Assembly: GCA_014529385.2 (NCBI GenBank)
Contig: CM043966.1
Coordinates: 143,454,711 to 143,518,710, forward strand
Length of the DNA: 64,000 bases
Source of the DNA: Adiantum capillus-veneris
Lineage: Eukaryota; Streptophyta; Polypodiopsida; Polypodiales; Pteridaceae
Reading direction: 5' to 3'
Positions within the stretch are counted from its first letter, which is position 1; each line of letters starts with the position of its first letter. Below are positions 32,499-43,925 of this stretch, piece by piece. Made by a program: the position numbers and the translations under genes. The notes under the pieces were generated by a model, which was not told where the DNA came from, ran no database searches, and saw nothing but the letters and a program-made list of their open reading frames with translations.

Positions 32499-33760
32499 AA
32501 CCTTTGCTTCCCTGTGGTGTAAGATTTGAAATGTTCTGGTGCAGGATGCAAGTCTGTGGATTCTGGTTGTGCGTTGGGTTGTGCTTCCATTTCTGCTTTC
32601 TTGTGTTGTCGAGCTAACTCTTGGTTTTGACGCCTCCTTGCAGTGCGGCTCAACTTTGGCTTGTCTATGATCTCTAATTGGGCTATGTCATGGGGTCGTG
32701 GTCTACACCACATAACATTTTGGAGATATTCACCCCAATGTCTACCAATTTTCGATGAGCATCACATGCTCCTATATAACTGAGCCATTCTGCTGAGGAT
32801 CTCTTCTTGTTTATCCTAGCACGTACATTGGCTCGATATCGACGCCTCTTAAGGTTTTTCTTTTTCTTATTTGAGACCTGCTTTTGATTTAGATTTAGAT
32901 CTGGCTCACTAAAGGAGTCCTCGTTGGTGTCCTCTTCACTCTCGGAGGAGCTATCATCGGTTGATGTGCTCGGTTCTTCCGAATGTTTTGACTCTGAACT
33001 TGCCCCACTCTCTAATTCATGAGATTCAGAATCCGTTTCACTCTGGGAGTCAGTGTCCAAGTCGTGTTGGTCAAAGTCTTCTATTGAGCTATCGGTGTCA
33101 CTGTCAGATTGGTCCACAATTGCCTTGCCCTTAGAAGATGCATGTATGGCACTTATCATGTTCAGAGGTGCAATTTGTGGTACCTCTTCCCCCTCTGGTG
33201 TGACCCAAGTGGTTCCTCTATTTCCCCAGGTATCTATGGTTGCAGCTAGGTGTACCCAATCCACATTGTCCGACTCAGTCATCCCAGGTAGGATATCCAT
33301 ATAAGGAGAATCTTGGCCAATGTCTGTATCCTTCTTACAAGTGTAACAATATTGTAGTGGGGCCGAGTGAACTGTGGTGTCAGAGCGATGATCAATAATG
33401 GTTTTACTCCCTAAGGGGTGTACCTTACCAGTCACCAAATCCACTCTAAGGACAGAGTCTTGGAATTGCAAATAGACATGATTTTTAGACCAATCGTGAA
33501 CCATTTGTGCTTCCCTCATGAATGGTCGTCCTAAAATCATTTCATATGACATAAGGTGTTTAGAGAAATCCATTACAATGAACGTATGTCGCACCTTGTA
33601 TCCTAGAACTTTGATCTTAAGATCCTTGAGCATCCCCATAGGTTTGGCTATGGTACCATTTGCCATCTTTACCACAATGTTAGTAACACTGAGGCGGGGT
33701 TTTCCCATGGATTCCCAACATCTTTTGCAACGATGCTAAACCCCGCACCACCATCAAGAA
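32499..33760 (-). pseudogene. First protease and acidic linker of the nested gypsy, frameshifted
   Basis: At 33747-33755 the frame reads ILDGGAGFSIV, i.e. DGG in place of DTG. A frame change follows, and the block 33708-32683 continues the protease with RLSVTNIVVKMANGT, KPMGMLKDLKIKV, TFIVMDFSKHL and YEMILGRPFM. A 100-residue Asp/Ser/Glu-rich linker and a Lys/Arg-rich stretch (NKKKKNLKRRRYRANVRARI) come next. Another frame (32713-32489) carries the link to RT. Two or three frameshifts separate it from pol. Confidence 0.7.
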
Positions 33761-34634
33761 TTCCCTTTATAGTTAATCCCTTGGTATGATGGGTAGGTCG
33801 CATTAGACTCGTCGCCTTCAAAATACTGCCCTAATTCGTTAATGGGTACCTCGATCACAGACTCGTGTTCATCTAAGTCAAGTGATTGCACATGATTTTC
33901 CTCATCAATCATAATCGAGTCAGGCCTATTTGGTTGCGCAAACTGCGGTAATCCCGTTCGTAGCTCTCCGTTAAGGAATGCTCGAAGTGCAAGGAATAAC
34001 CAGGATCTCCATACAGCTTTGCTATGATCGTGTTCGGACCTCAGAAGACATGAAGTCCACTAGTTTGGCAACATTCATTGGCGTTTTGCAGGGTGTAGGT
34101 CCTTGACTAGGAACTGGTGAGGATGGAATCTCATATTCCTCAATGGGATCAGGTATTCCTTCGTTAAACATCCTTTCCAACAAGAAGGGTGTATGCTCAC
34201 TTTCTGATGTCCTGTCCTCACTCCCTTCTTGATGATACTAGATATGGCTAACGGTCTATGGTTCATGTGGGGTGGATGAACTTGCGTGGGAAACACTGTG
34301 TCATGAATTTTGACCTGCATGGGTTCTGGTTCTAGTTTCCTTTGAGTCTCCTCCACTAAACCTTTTAGATGTTTCACCTGCTCAATCTCGTCTACTGGTT
34401 TGGGTACGTCCCAATCTTCTTTTTACGATTCTTCCCTTTTTGCCCCTGCGGTTTATCTTGGGATCTTGGATTGGATTTGGAAACACTTGTGGTGTTTCAG
34501 AGGCTCTTTATGGTTTTCTCTCATTCGGTTTTCATTTGGTTCCATGTTACGGTTTTCTTTGTCGGTCTTTCCCTTTGTGGTATTGGTTCTAGTCTCCATT
34601 GTCTCGACTGAATCTGAATCATCCTCGAGGTCAT
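33761..34634 (-). pseudogene. Degenerate gag-pol junction of the nested gypsy
   Basis: Broken frames between the gag zinc knuckles and the protease. A 100-codon block at 34377-34075 (starts MKHLKGLVEETQRKLEPEP) has no known motif. I treat this as linker sequence of the same polyprotein. Confidence 0.4.
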
Positions 34635-37629
34635 TCATATACACGGGGTCATCTCCTGTCCTATGTTTGTTTTGGAACTTGGCTTTGAATTTTCCGTATT
34701 CTGCGACTTCTTCCTTCGTGTCTTCCTTTTCTTTGCTTGGATAATTGACGCGGTATCTCTCTCTTCGAGGATATGTCCTGGCCCTTGAAGCATGGACCGT
34801 GTAATCGCATAAGCGGGTGCGACGGGTGGTATTGACGACGTCACACTAGCAATTTCGACCAAATTCAGGGGTGTGATTTTAGGCGCATTTGGGTTATAGG
34901 GGCATTGGGCAATCAAGTGATCTATGCCACAACGATTACATGTGAGTATTGGCATTGCAGACGTGCTCCCTTGATTCATTTGCATCTGTGCAGCATTCTT
35001 TTGCAGCCTAATAGGGCACTCCGCTGCTCGATGTGGTCCACCACACTCGTAGCATTGAAGAGGTGGCCTCCTAGCCTGGGTGTTGATATTTTGACCTCTG
35101 GATGCGAGAGCAGCAGCTTGATAAACCGGCTTGACTTGTCCCCCACAATCTTCCATGTAGTATATAGGACACTCTTTCCAATGTATCAAGTCCGTAGGCA
35201 ATACTAGTGTCTATTTCCTCCTCACAGCCATCTGGCATTTGATGGCTCGCAACCCACTTGGTTCATAGGGGCGACTCTTGGATGCGGGGGCTGCGGTCCT
35301 AGAACAGGAGGTGGTAACGGTGTAGCTTGTACAACATTTTGAGATCTAGGGACCATGTGTTGCGGTAGTTGCTCAACAGGTGGAGTAGGCATCAATACAG
35401 GAGCTCGAGGCGCATCCGTCCAGGCTACAGGTGGTCTATTTGCCATCATACGTTTGATCATTAAACAATCCTTAGCTTGGTGACCATACCTGCCACATGC
35501 GTTGCAAGTTCCATTAAATTTTACTCTAAACGTAGGGCACTCACTAGTGCTATGTGGACCTAAGCAAATGGAACACCATTGTTGCTCCCTTCTTGGATAC
35601 ATGTGACTATTTTGAGGGGGTCGATTATCCTTAAGAGACTCTTGGATTGCCTTGGTGAGGTCTGTCAAGAATGTCTCAAATACCTTTGGTTCATTGGCAA
35701 TGGGCTTTGCAGTCATGGGTTCATACTCAATGGCTTGTGAGCTAGTGGATCTCGTGTCAGTAGACACCCTCATGCCTGCTATCATCAAGTTGTCCTCTAG
35801 TTGGATTGCATTGGCAGTGACATCTTCCCAGGTTGTGATACCTCTAATCACTAGTCCATTATAGATTCCTTCATTCCTCAACCCTCGAATGAATCGATCA
35901 AGCAGTTGGTTATTGTTGAAGCGCTCATTTACAGGGCAGCGAGAGTTTAAGTGCTTTAGACGACTAATGAAGTCCCTTACTGACTCTCCTTCCTTACGTT
36001 CGGCCTTCTGTAGCTGAGATGCTACACCCCAAAGCACACCTTCTCGTATGTACTCCTTTAGAAACAACCTTCGAAGGGTAGGGTAGATTGTTTTCTCGTC
36101 CACCCTTAGGGTCCTATACCAATCTCCAGCCTTCCCACTTAATGTCAAGCTTAAGGCATTGCACTTATGTAGTTCGTTGCGTTCCCCTAAGGAATCACAT
36201 ACTTGTTCAAACACTTCAATGTGTTTCCTAGCATCTTCGTCCCCATTGAATTTTTGCGTGAGTTTGGCAATTTGTACTGCCTTACTTCTAGGCTCTCTAT
36301 CAGATGCATGACGCATATTTTCCGCGATAGATCGACCTATGGTTTGAGCAAACGCTGCCAAGTCACCTATGTGAGGAGGTAGGGCCGGTGGAGGTACTCT
36401 TGGAATCATATGTGGGAGAGGAACGGGTACCGGTCTTGGCATATGTGTGGATGATGCAGGATATGGAACATACCGGGCATAGGTCCACTCGGATAAGAGC
36501 TAGGGAGCGGCACTCGAGGAGCATAAGCAAGTGGTACAATTGGAGGTGTGGGGGCCATGTGTGCATAAGGGGATAGAGGCACATATGGTCGAGGCCCCAT
36601 ATTAGGTACTACGACACTAGGTAGTGGCACTGCGCTAACCGTAGATGTCATCGGTACATTCTCTGTCAGGCTTATCCCTGGAGTGAGCACTGTGTTTTCC
36701 TTAATAGAGGGTTGAGCCAAGTTAGGGAAGCTAAAGTTGTCGCTCGGAGGCTCAGATTGCATAGAGACCCCAGGTGAAATGACGTAAGATGGGTCCATGT
36801 GGCTCGTTAGAGGAGTCTCCATTTGAGATAGAGTAGGCTGTTGAGCCTTGCTCGTATCCAGAAATCTCATGGGGCCAGTTGAGAGTATATTTACCCCTCG
36901 GTTTTGCCTTTCTGATTGAATAATGCCATGGATAACATTACAGATCATTTTCTGTTGATCTTCGATGCTCGTGGCACTAGAGGTGGATTGTACAATCTCT
37001 ATCCATCCTACATGGTAGGCGTGGCCAGAGTGTAGATCCGTCAACACCTTAGTGTGGAGGTCGTATGTCCAATGATCATTAATGAACCATCCTTCTAGAG
37101 TCGACGTGTTAACGGTTTCTTGTGAGGTAGAAGCAATGTTGCTCCCCGTGGTTTTACTTGTCACCAACGGTACTCTAGAGGGAACTTCTGAAGGAGGCAG
37201 CTCAACAGGGCCTTCTTGGTAAGAAGTTGGCAGGATATCCACATGGACACTCTTTGGGGGTGTGGGGTCCACGTGCGATGTGAAAGGAGAGTCCACTTCC
37301 CCACCCCCTTCGTGTGCTTCATTTGCATCAGGTTCCGAGCGAGTAGCTCTACCTAATGTTTTCATGAAACGGCTAAACATACTAGTACTAGGCTGTGGAG
37401 CTTCGGGAGGTGCATGGCCTTCTCTCTCAGTGTTTTGGTTAGGGTATGCTTCCATGATTTCTGAGTCGGAGGAGGAATCACTAGCGGCTATTTTAGGGTC
37501 TTGGGTGGTGCTACCTTGTGTCCCCGCTGAGGGTCTAGAGCTTATCGTGGATGGGTAATGGGTGTCCGTATGAACAGAGGCACCCTCAATATGCTCGTGT
37601 TCTAGCACCCGCCCAGAGCGTAAGTGCAT
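34635..37629 (-). pseudogene. gag of the nested gypsy with several zinc knuckles, frameshifted
   Basis: Starts at an ATG at 37629 with MHLRSGRVLEHE, a typical gypsy gag start. Three overlapping open blocks follow. 37629-36406 is a Pro/Ser-rich N-terminal extension of about 400 residues. 36442-35222 is the capsid (KLTQKFNGDEDARKHIEVFE, ALSLTLSGKAGDWYRTL, ESVRDFISRLKHLNSRC) with zinc knuckles CSICLGPHSTSEC and CNACGRYGHQAKDC. 35201-34635 has CYECGGPHRAAEC and CNRCGIDHLIAQC. The blocks overlap by tens of bases, so single indels explain the breaks. The 400-residue extension before the capsid is long for gypsy gag. Confidence 0.8.
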
Positions 37630-38589
37630 GTGTTTTTGATACCCTAAGGTGTCAAAAAGCTGCTCTAGGAGGCCTTGTGACTAGTTTTTAGCGTGTTTTT
37701 TGTTTGTTTTTTTGCTAGATTTTTTAGAGTGTGTCGTGGAATGGGCCGTGTGATAGCTCGAAACGAGCGTATCGGTCAGAGGGTCGTGCCGTGCTTTACA
37801 GCCCTCCGTTTGGTCACTCTATGCCCTCGGAATCCCTAAAACTGTCAATTTCCAGTAGGGAACTAGGCCCAAACTAGAAAGTCTAAGGGTGCAAGTGGGA
37901 AGAGAAAGGAGGAGAGTGGAGGACTTGTCCCACATGCTCTCATTCTCTCTTGAGGGAGTAGGGTATATATATAAGAGTGAGTCTAGTATATATCATAAGA
38001 CTGAGGACTGAGGCCTGGGCCTGGGCTTGGGCTTGGGCTTGGGCTTGGGCTTGGGCTTGGGCTTGGGAAAATGATCCCGATCCCAATCTATCTTTTATAC
38101 AAACCAACCCGTCCGTTTTAAGAGTCATTATTTTCGAAAAATTTCGCCACCCACTCGCTCGCTTTTTTAATTTCCGAATTTTTTTCCTTTTAAAATTTTT
38201 TTTTTCAAAATATTTTTATTTTTATTTTTTCTCAAAAAACTTTTTTTTTCATTTTTTTTTTTTGTTGATGCAGAAAAACGCAAAAATTGAAAAAAATGCA
38301 AAAAAACGCAGAAATTGCAGAAATTGCAGAAAATGCAGAAAAACCGTAGAAATTGCAGCAAATTGACAGAAATGCAGAAAATTGCAGAAATTGAAAACGC
38401 CGAACTTGAAAATGCAGAAATTGCAGAAATTGAAAAAACGCAGACAATAGCAGAAATTGAAACTTGACAACAATTGCAGAAAACGCAAAAAACAGAAATC
38501 TTCCACACACTCCTTCCCTGCCTTTCCTATGATAGAAATTGCACCACAAGGAAGCGTAAAGTGCTAACCGAGCTTAGTGTAGGGCATAT
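37630..38589 (-). repeat. Long repetitive leader of the nested gypsy
   Basis: About 960 bp between primer site and gag. At 38014-38067 GGGCTT (plus strand) repeats about eight times, and at about 38270-38500 a degenerate 9-bp unit GCAGAAATT recurs more than 15 times. TATA and CT-rich stretches near 37965-37990 are also present. The repeats generate chance ORFs (Ala-Trp, Phe-Cys rich) that I do not call genes. Confidence 0.7.
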
Positions 38590-38606
38590 CCCCGGCAGCG
38601 GCGCCA
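38590..38606 (-). promoter_or_regulatory. Primer binding site, tRNA-Asp type
   Basis: The minus strand reads TGGCGCCGCTGCCGGGG four bases inside the 5' LTR. It matches the complement of the plant tRNA-Asp 3' end with one mismatch, as in Athila-type elements. Confidence 0.85.
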
Positions 38607-38610
38607 AAAA

Positions 38611-39185
38611 TGTGCGCTCCTTGCCGCACTGTCGAAGCAAGGGACTTGCCAATACACCGTATGCGAGCCACAAACGGCTCCAAGCACACAACAAGCCTAA
38701 ACTAGCAAGCTCAAGAAAACAAAGGGTGTGTCACTCACCGCTCTACGCTCGCCTTCGTGGTGGATTCCTCGCCGCGATGAAGAAGAAGCTGCAGTCGTGC
38801 CGCACTCAACCGCTTCGCCGCCGTCGTGCCTTCGTAATGCTCGATCGCACACACACTCTCCCTCTCTCTCTCTCTCACACACACACACACAAGGAGGTGA
38901 AGAAGAAGAAGATGGAGATGGAGCAAGAGCACTCTTCAATTGCACAAATGAGAGAATGAGTAAAAATTAGGTTTAGTTGGCTTTTATAGGAGCTCACCCC
39001 ATTCACACTTGGGCGCCCATGCTTAACCAACTAATCCCTTGAATGTCCAAGTTAAAGTGCGCCTCTCATCGGCGATCACTCTACCTTTCCCTATTGGACC
39101 GACAAGCCCGGTACCTGACTCTATCGAATACATAATACACGTCCATCGTAGGTGATGGGGTGTCCGTGAGCCGTGAGGGTTAACA
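38611..39185 (-). repeat. 5' LTR of the nested gypsy element
   Basis: 575 bp, nearly identical to 25552-26127. TATA box on the minus strand at 38981-38988. It is followed on the right by the TSD GGTAG and then by copia coding sequence. Confidence 0.93.
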
Positions 39186-42100
39186 GGTAGCAATGGAACA
39201 CTCAGTGCCTTTCCCTTCTCCATATTGAAACGTTGCAAAACCTTGTCAATATACTCTGTTTGAGATAACCAAATCAACTTCTTTGATCTGTCTCTCTCAA
39301 TGCGTATACCAAGTATATGACTTGCCTCACCCATGTCTTTCATGTCAAACGATTTTGCCATCTTTGACTTCAAAGCTAAAATTTCTTCCAAGTGCTTGCC
39401 AGCAATCAACATGTCATCCACATACAAAATAAGGATCAGCCAACTACCATCCTTAGCCTTCTTTGTATATAGACAGTGATCGAACTCACTACGTTTGTAG
39501 CCTTGAGAAAGCATAAACTTGTGGAATTTATGGTACCATGCCCTCGGTGATTTTTTAAAGCCATAAAGACTCTTTAACAACTGGCATACCCAATCTTCCT
39601 TGCCTTTCTCAACAAACCCTTCTGGCTGCTGCATGTAAATTTCCACATCTAAATCACCATGCAAGAATGCTGTCTTGACATCCATTTGGTGCAACACCAA
39701 ATCTAATATGGCAACCAATGCAAGAAAGCATCTCAATGTAGTCATCTTGACCACCAGAGAGAAGACTTCATCAAAGTTAATGCCTTGTTCTTGCTTAAAG
39801 CCCTTGGCAACAAGCCTTGCTTTGTATTTTGGCTGACTATCATGAGTGGTGATCTTATACCTGTAAACCCATTTACAAGGTAGAGCCTTTTTGCCCTGTG
39901 GTAATTTAACAAGCTTCCATGTCTTGTTTTTATGCAGAGCTGTCATCTCTGACTGCATGGCCAATTGCCAATTCCCGGAGTCCTTCATTTGCACTGCTTC
40001 CTTGTAACATGAAGGCTCATTGCAATCAGTCAACATGACATCGTTCATAGATGGAACAAACCTATCAGGAGGTCGCGTGACACGTCCAGATCTACGCACA
40101 ATAGGTGGCTCAGGCTCAGCCACAACCTGTGGTTCCACTCTATCCTGTCCTTGCTCCTCTTGAGCCCTGACATTTTGTCTTGCACGTGCAGGTCCATCTT
40201 CTTGGAAGACAACTCTTCTAATCTCCTCAACCCTCTCTGGTTTAGAATGATATTTGGATTCATTAAAGTGAACATCATTGCTGCGGACAACCTTTCTGGA
40301 TTCGGGATCCCAAAGTCTGTACCCCATCTCACCAGAATTACCATAGCCTAGAAAGATGCACTTTCTACTCTTTGGCTCAAGTTTGTTCCTAAATTCCTTT
40401 GGAACGTGAGTATATGCCTCACAGCCAAAGACTCTGAGATGCTTGTATGAGGGCATTTTGCCTGACCATACCATCTCTGGCACTGAATCCTTCTGCAAAA
40501 CCTTGCTAGGAGATCTATTTACAAGATGAACAGCTGTTGATACAGCTTCAGCCCAAAACCCATTTGGCAGCTGTGCATTAGACAACATACTTCTGACCTT
40601 CTCTTGTATGGTCCTATTCATCCTCTCAGCAACACCATTTTGAGGAGGATTGTAAGGAGCAGTAAGTTCACGTTTTATACCTTTTGACTCACAAAAGTCC
40701 TGAAAGGCCTTTGAAACATACTCTCCACCATTGTCAGTGCGTAAGCATTTAAGCTTCTTGCCACTCTGATTCTCCACAAGTGTCACAAACGTTTTGAAAA
40801 CACTAAACGCTTCATCCTTGTGCTTGAGAAAGTAAACCCATACTTTCCTCGAGTAATCATCTATAAATGTCATAAAGTAAGAAGCTCCCCCTAGAGATAG
40901 GTTAGGCATAGGTCCACACAAATCACTATGAACAAGTGCCAACTGTGTATCTCTTCTACTGCTTCTATGCTTATGTGGCTGCTGTGTTTGCTTACCATAC
41001 AGACAATGTTCACAGAATTCAAAATCATTAAATGAAAAGCCAGGCAAATAACCAGAACGAGACAAGATTTCCATTCCCTTCTTGGACATATGTCCTAACC
41101 GGCTATGCCACAAAGAAACGTTCGGCTGCTCGGTTACATTGATTACATTTTTAGAGACATTTGATACATAAATCATGTAAAGTCCTCCAGACTTTACTCC
41201 ATGTGCTACTGTCATAGAACCCTTGGATATCTTCCACATGTTCTGTCCAAAAGTGGTGACGTAGCCAGCATCATCAAGTAAACCTGTGCTGATCAAGCTC
41301 TTTGTAATTGCGGGAACATGTCTCACATTCTTCAGCGTGAAAGAAGAGCCATTCTGAAACTTCAATTGAACATCTCCAACACCTAAGATCTCACATGTCT
41401 GCCCATTGCCTAGCCGAACATGATCTTTAGTGGTCACATAAGAGGTAAACCACTCCTTGTTTGGAGACACATGAAGTGATGCCCCTGAGTCTATAATCCA
41501 GTCACTCAGTGCATTTCCATCAGATGCTGTAAGAAGAGCTGAGTCCATTTTATTCTTCAAGAAGTAGATGTCTCCTGACACTAGACTGTCATCCTCTGCA
41601 ACAGTGTTTGTCACATTTATTTCTTGAATCTTCACTGAGGACTTGTTCTTCTCACCATGGTCTTCAGCTTTCTCTTTGCCTTTTTCTGCTTTCCATTCTC
41701 TGCAGTCTCTTTTCATGTGACCCTTCTTGCCACAATGGTAGCATTCTATGTCACTCTTGCCTTTAGCACTGCGGGACTTGCTACGAGACTGATTCCTCTT
41801 TCCACCTTTGTACTTTTCTTTGGTCCTTCCCTTGACAACTAAGGCTGTCCCTTTGCCTTTGTCCATTGTCTTTCTATTGGTTTCTTTAGTAAGCAGACTT
41901 CCTTCTACACCTGCTATATTCAAACCATTTGGAGGTGCAGAATTACTCAAAGCTGTGCGAAAAGTGTCCCAACTTTCCGGCAATGTGATCAACAGGAACA
42001 TAGCTCTAACAGGTTCATCAAACTTGACACCTTGAGCTGACAACTGACTATAGATTGTGTTGAATTCATTCAGATGATTGGACATAGGTGTCCCTTCTTT

Positions 42101-42445
42101 CATCTTCAAGTCAACAAGCTTCTTAAGCCAGTATACCTGTGAAGCTGCACTCTGCTTCTCATAAAGATCACTCAGCTTTAACCATGCTTGATAAGCCGAC
42201 ATCTCGTCTGCTACATTGAAGTAAACGCTTTCTGCCAAAGTCAACATAATGGTAGAAAGTGACAATTCATCCATTTCGCTCCATTCATCTTCGTCCATAT
42301 CTTCTGGTTTTATCCCCTTGAGCTTTATAGGTTTTATCTGCTTCTTTTGTACCAACACGTGCCAAATCTGCTTCTTCCACAATGGGAAATTGGTTCCATC
42401 CAGCTTCTTGATATTGTAAAGAGCAGTGTCCTGTGATCCAGCCAT
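39186..42445 (-). CDS. copia polyprotein, N-terminal part: gag, protease, integrase, most of RT
   Basis: Starts at the ATG at 42445 (MAGSQDTALYNIKKLDGTNF). Gag of the UBN2 type at residues 10-190. Zinc knuckle CYHCGKKGHMKRDC at 235-248. Protease WIIDSGASLHVS with DSG at 319-321. Pre-integrase LWHSRLGHMSKKGM with CEHCLYGKQ. Integrase Asp 506 (LVHSDLCGP), Asp 571 (LRTDNGGEY) and Glu 607 (NGVAERMNRT). RT QMDVKTAFLHGDL and YVDDMLIAG with YVDD at 1008-1011. The frame is open to the gypsy insertion site after about residue 1086, and the missing end lies at 24826-25551. Any downstream reading runs into the gypsy LTR. The sequence resembles the Tork/Tnt1 group of plant copia elements. All catalytic motifs are intact. 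Confidence 0.93.
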
Positions 42446-43423
42446 AGCTACGCTTCACAATGGTTTACTTTCCTGGGAAAAATTCGACAGAGTTTCCCCT
42501 GTAAACTGACCTCTGAACCAATATCAACCTGTCAAATGAACCAAGAAATCTTCAGATTCTGCATAAATTTTGGTAGAGTCTCCTTTGTAAAATGGCTCTG
42601 GTGTACTAAAAAAAAAGCTCAAAAACACTGTCTCTCTGACACTGTAAGTTGCGGGTAAACCTGTCCTGCACCTGTACTATCTCTCACTGTCTTGTCACTC
42701 TCCTGTAAGCATAGACTGTGACAATTCCTCAACGGCAGTAAAGCAAAGATGCAATCCCAATTGTCTAACTCACAGTCAATACATCCTAGCTGCCTATCTA
42801 AGGGTGCTCGAGGGATCGCTCCAAGACCTGTATCACCGAAAGGATCTCAACATTCGAGAATCCCCCAGCTCAATAAAACCTCACTCGACCCTCAACAAAG
42901 GTTGCAGTAAATTTGACAGTACATAGACTTCCCACAAAGTCATACATCCACAAATTTCCCACTCTATGCTGTAACCGCTACGGCGGTTGTTTGCTGCGTG
43001 ACTCACAGCCAGCAAACCCTCAACAGACATACATCATCTCTGACAATACATCCCATGTGGAAGTACCTGCAATGTCAGGATGAAATCTGGAATATCAAGC
43101 AGCAAACACAAGCTACCTGATGAACTAGTGGATGTCGCCTACAGTCTGTGTGTAGATGCACCCGTGTCGTATGTGACACGCCTCCAAGAACTGTGAGCCG
43201 TCCTTCGATGTGTAGACAACCACAAATCAACACTCTGGGAGTGTCGATATCCTCAGCACCTGCAGTCGTAGGCCGAAAACCCCAAATTTGCAGAGTCGAA
43301 TCTGCACCCGCCGAGACCACGTAGTCGAAAAGATTTGGGGCCATGTCTTCGCCTGTCGAATTTCACTCCAATCTGAGCTGGTGACTCTAGCCTCCTGCAG
43401 TGCTGCCCCGAGCCTCGATCTGA
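42446..43423 (-). promoter_or_regulatory. Long leader of the copia element
   Basis: About 980 bp between primer site and gag ATG, without a supported ORF. The stretch 42803-42912 (plus strand AAGGGTGCTCGAGGGATCGC and onward) resembles 20038-20150 in the leader of the Tat-like gypsy. The order of conserved blocks and spacing are the same. Confidence 0.6.
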
Positions 43424-43435
43424 GCTCTGATACCA
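43424..43435 (-). promoter_or_regulatory. Primer binding site, initiator tRNA-Met
   Basis: Minus strand TGGTATCAGAGC two bases inside the copia 5' LTR, the standard plant copia primer site. Confidence 0.9.
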
Positions 43436-43437
43436 GT

Positions 43438-43629
43438 TGAAGGAGTACGAGCGGAAGTGCGACGCAAGAGAGAGTGCGAGAAGAAGAGCACGACGATATG
43501 GTGAACTCGCTCTACTGTAATGTGTAGAGCATAGTGAGTTCTTATTAGGTTTTTACAAAAGAATATGTGTACATACCTGGCGGCCCGCCCACTTACCTGG
43601 GCGACCACATTGGGCTTTATACCCCAACA
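43438..43629 (-). repeat. copia 5' LTR
   Basis: 192 bp, minus strand TGTTGGGGTATAAAGCC...ACTCCTTCA. A TATA sequence lies near its very start. Partner of 23727-23908 plus 24727-24736. Confidence 0.93.
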
Positions 43630-43898
43630 ACCCCTACCATGCACGCCGAAACACCCTCCCAATGGCCTCTGAGTCTGCAGCGCACCAAAGGCAGAGTTCG
43701 ATCCCACCGGATAGACCATCGAAAGGCCCCCCCCAACCCGGCATGGACTTGCCGAGGCCGTCGAGACGAGCAGAATGAGCAATGGAACATGGCTCCATCA
43801 CGGCGGCACAAACACGATGGCTAGGGTTTTTTACACTTAAATTTAATCCTATTACTCCCCCCGGATATTCCTCCCCCTCCCCTCTTCCACGTCAGCTA
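43630..43898 (-). repeat. Right part of the locus split by the copia insertion
   Basis: Joins 23150-23726 after removing the copia. On the minus strand it begins near 43820 with AAAAACCCTAGCCATCG, a phrase common in plant 5' leaders, followed by ATGGAGCCATG and a GC-rich stretch. No family identified. Confidence 0.4.
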
Positions 43899-43925
43899 CC
43901 CCCCCCCCCCCCCCCCCCCCCCCCC
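43899..43925. repeat. Poly-C tract (27 C)
   Basis: Uninterrupted homopolymer, G-run on the minus strand; a potential G-quadruplex-forming tract. Its exact length may be an assembly artefact. Confidence 0.9.

Larger units (their letters stand above)
25552..39185 (-). mobile_element. Large Ty3/gypsy element (13.6 kb), nested in the copia; extra ORFs after integrase
   Basis: Flanked by TSD GGTAG (25547-25551 and 39186-39190). LTRs at 25552-26127 and 38611-39185 differ by three or so substitutions, one single-base indel and microsatellite length, so the insertion is young. Order on the minus strand: LTR, tRNA-Asp primer site, long repetitive leader, gag, protease, RT-RNase H-integrase, integrase C-terminus fused to a second protease-like domain, WVPK-repeat region, acidic ORF, polypurine tract, LTR. 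There is no second RNase H and no chromodomain, so it is a non-chromovirus outside the Tat group. The tRNA-Asp site recalls Athila-like elements, and related lineages exist in seed-free plants. Despite the fresh LTRs, the coding region has several frameshifts. Confidence 0.93.
23727..43629 (-). mobile_element. Ty1/copia retrotransposon, Tork/Tnt1-like, carrying two nested insertions
   Basis: Minus-strand element. 5' LTR 43438-43629; 3' LTR 23727-23908 plus 24727-24736 (both 192 bp, TG...CA on the element strand). Target-site duplication ACCCC at 23722-23726 and 43630-43634. Primer site for initiator tRNA-Met at 43424-43435. It is interrupted by a 13.6-kb gypsy element (25552-39185) in the coding region and by a solo LTR (23909-24721) in the 3' LTR. 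Subtracting these and one copy of each TSD leaves about 5.45 kb, normal for copia. The two LTRs differ at five positions, all C/T or G/A transitions. The coding frame was still open when the gypsy element landed. Confidence 0.93.

Noticed and set aside
38167-38549. Phe/Cys-rich minus-strand frames
   Set aside because: Translations of the degenerate GCAGAAATT array in the gypsy leader.
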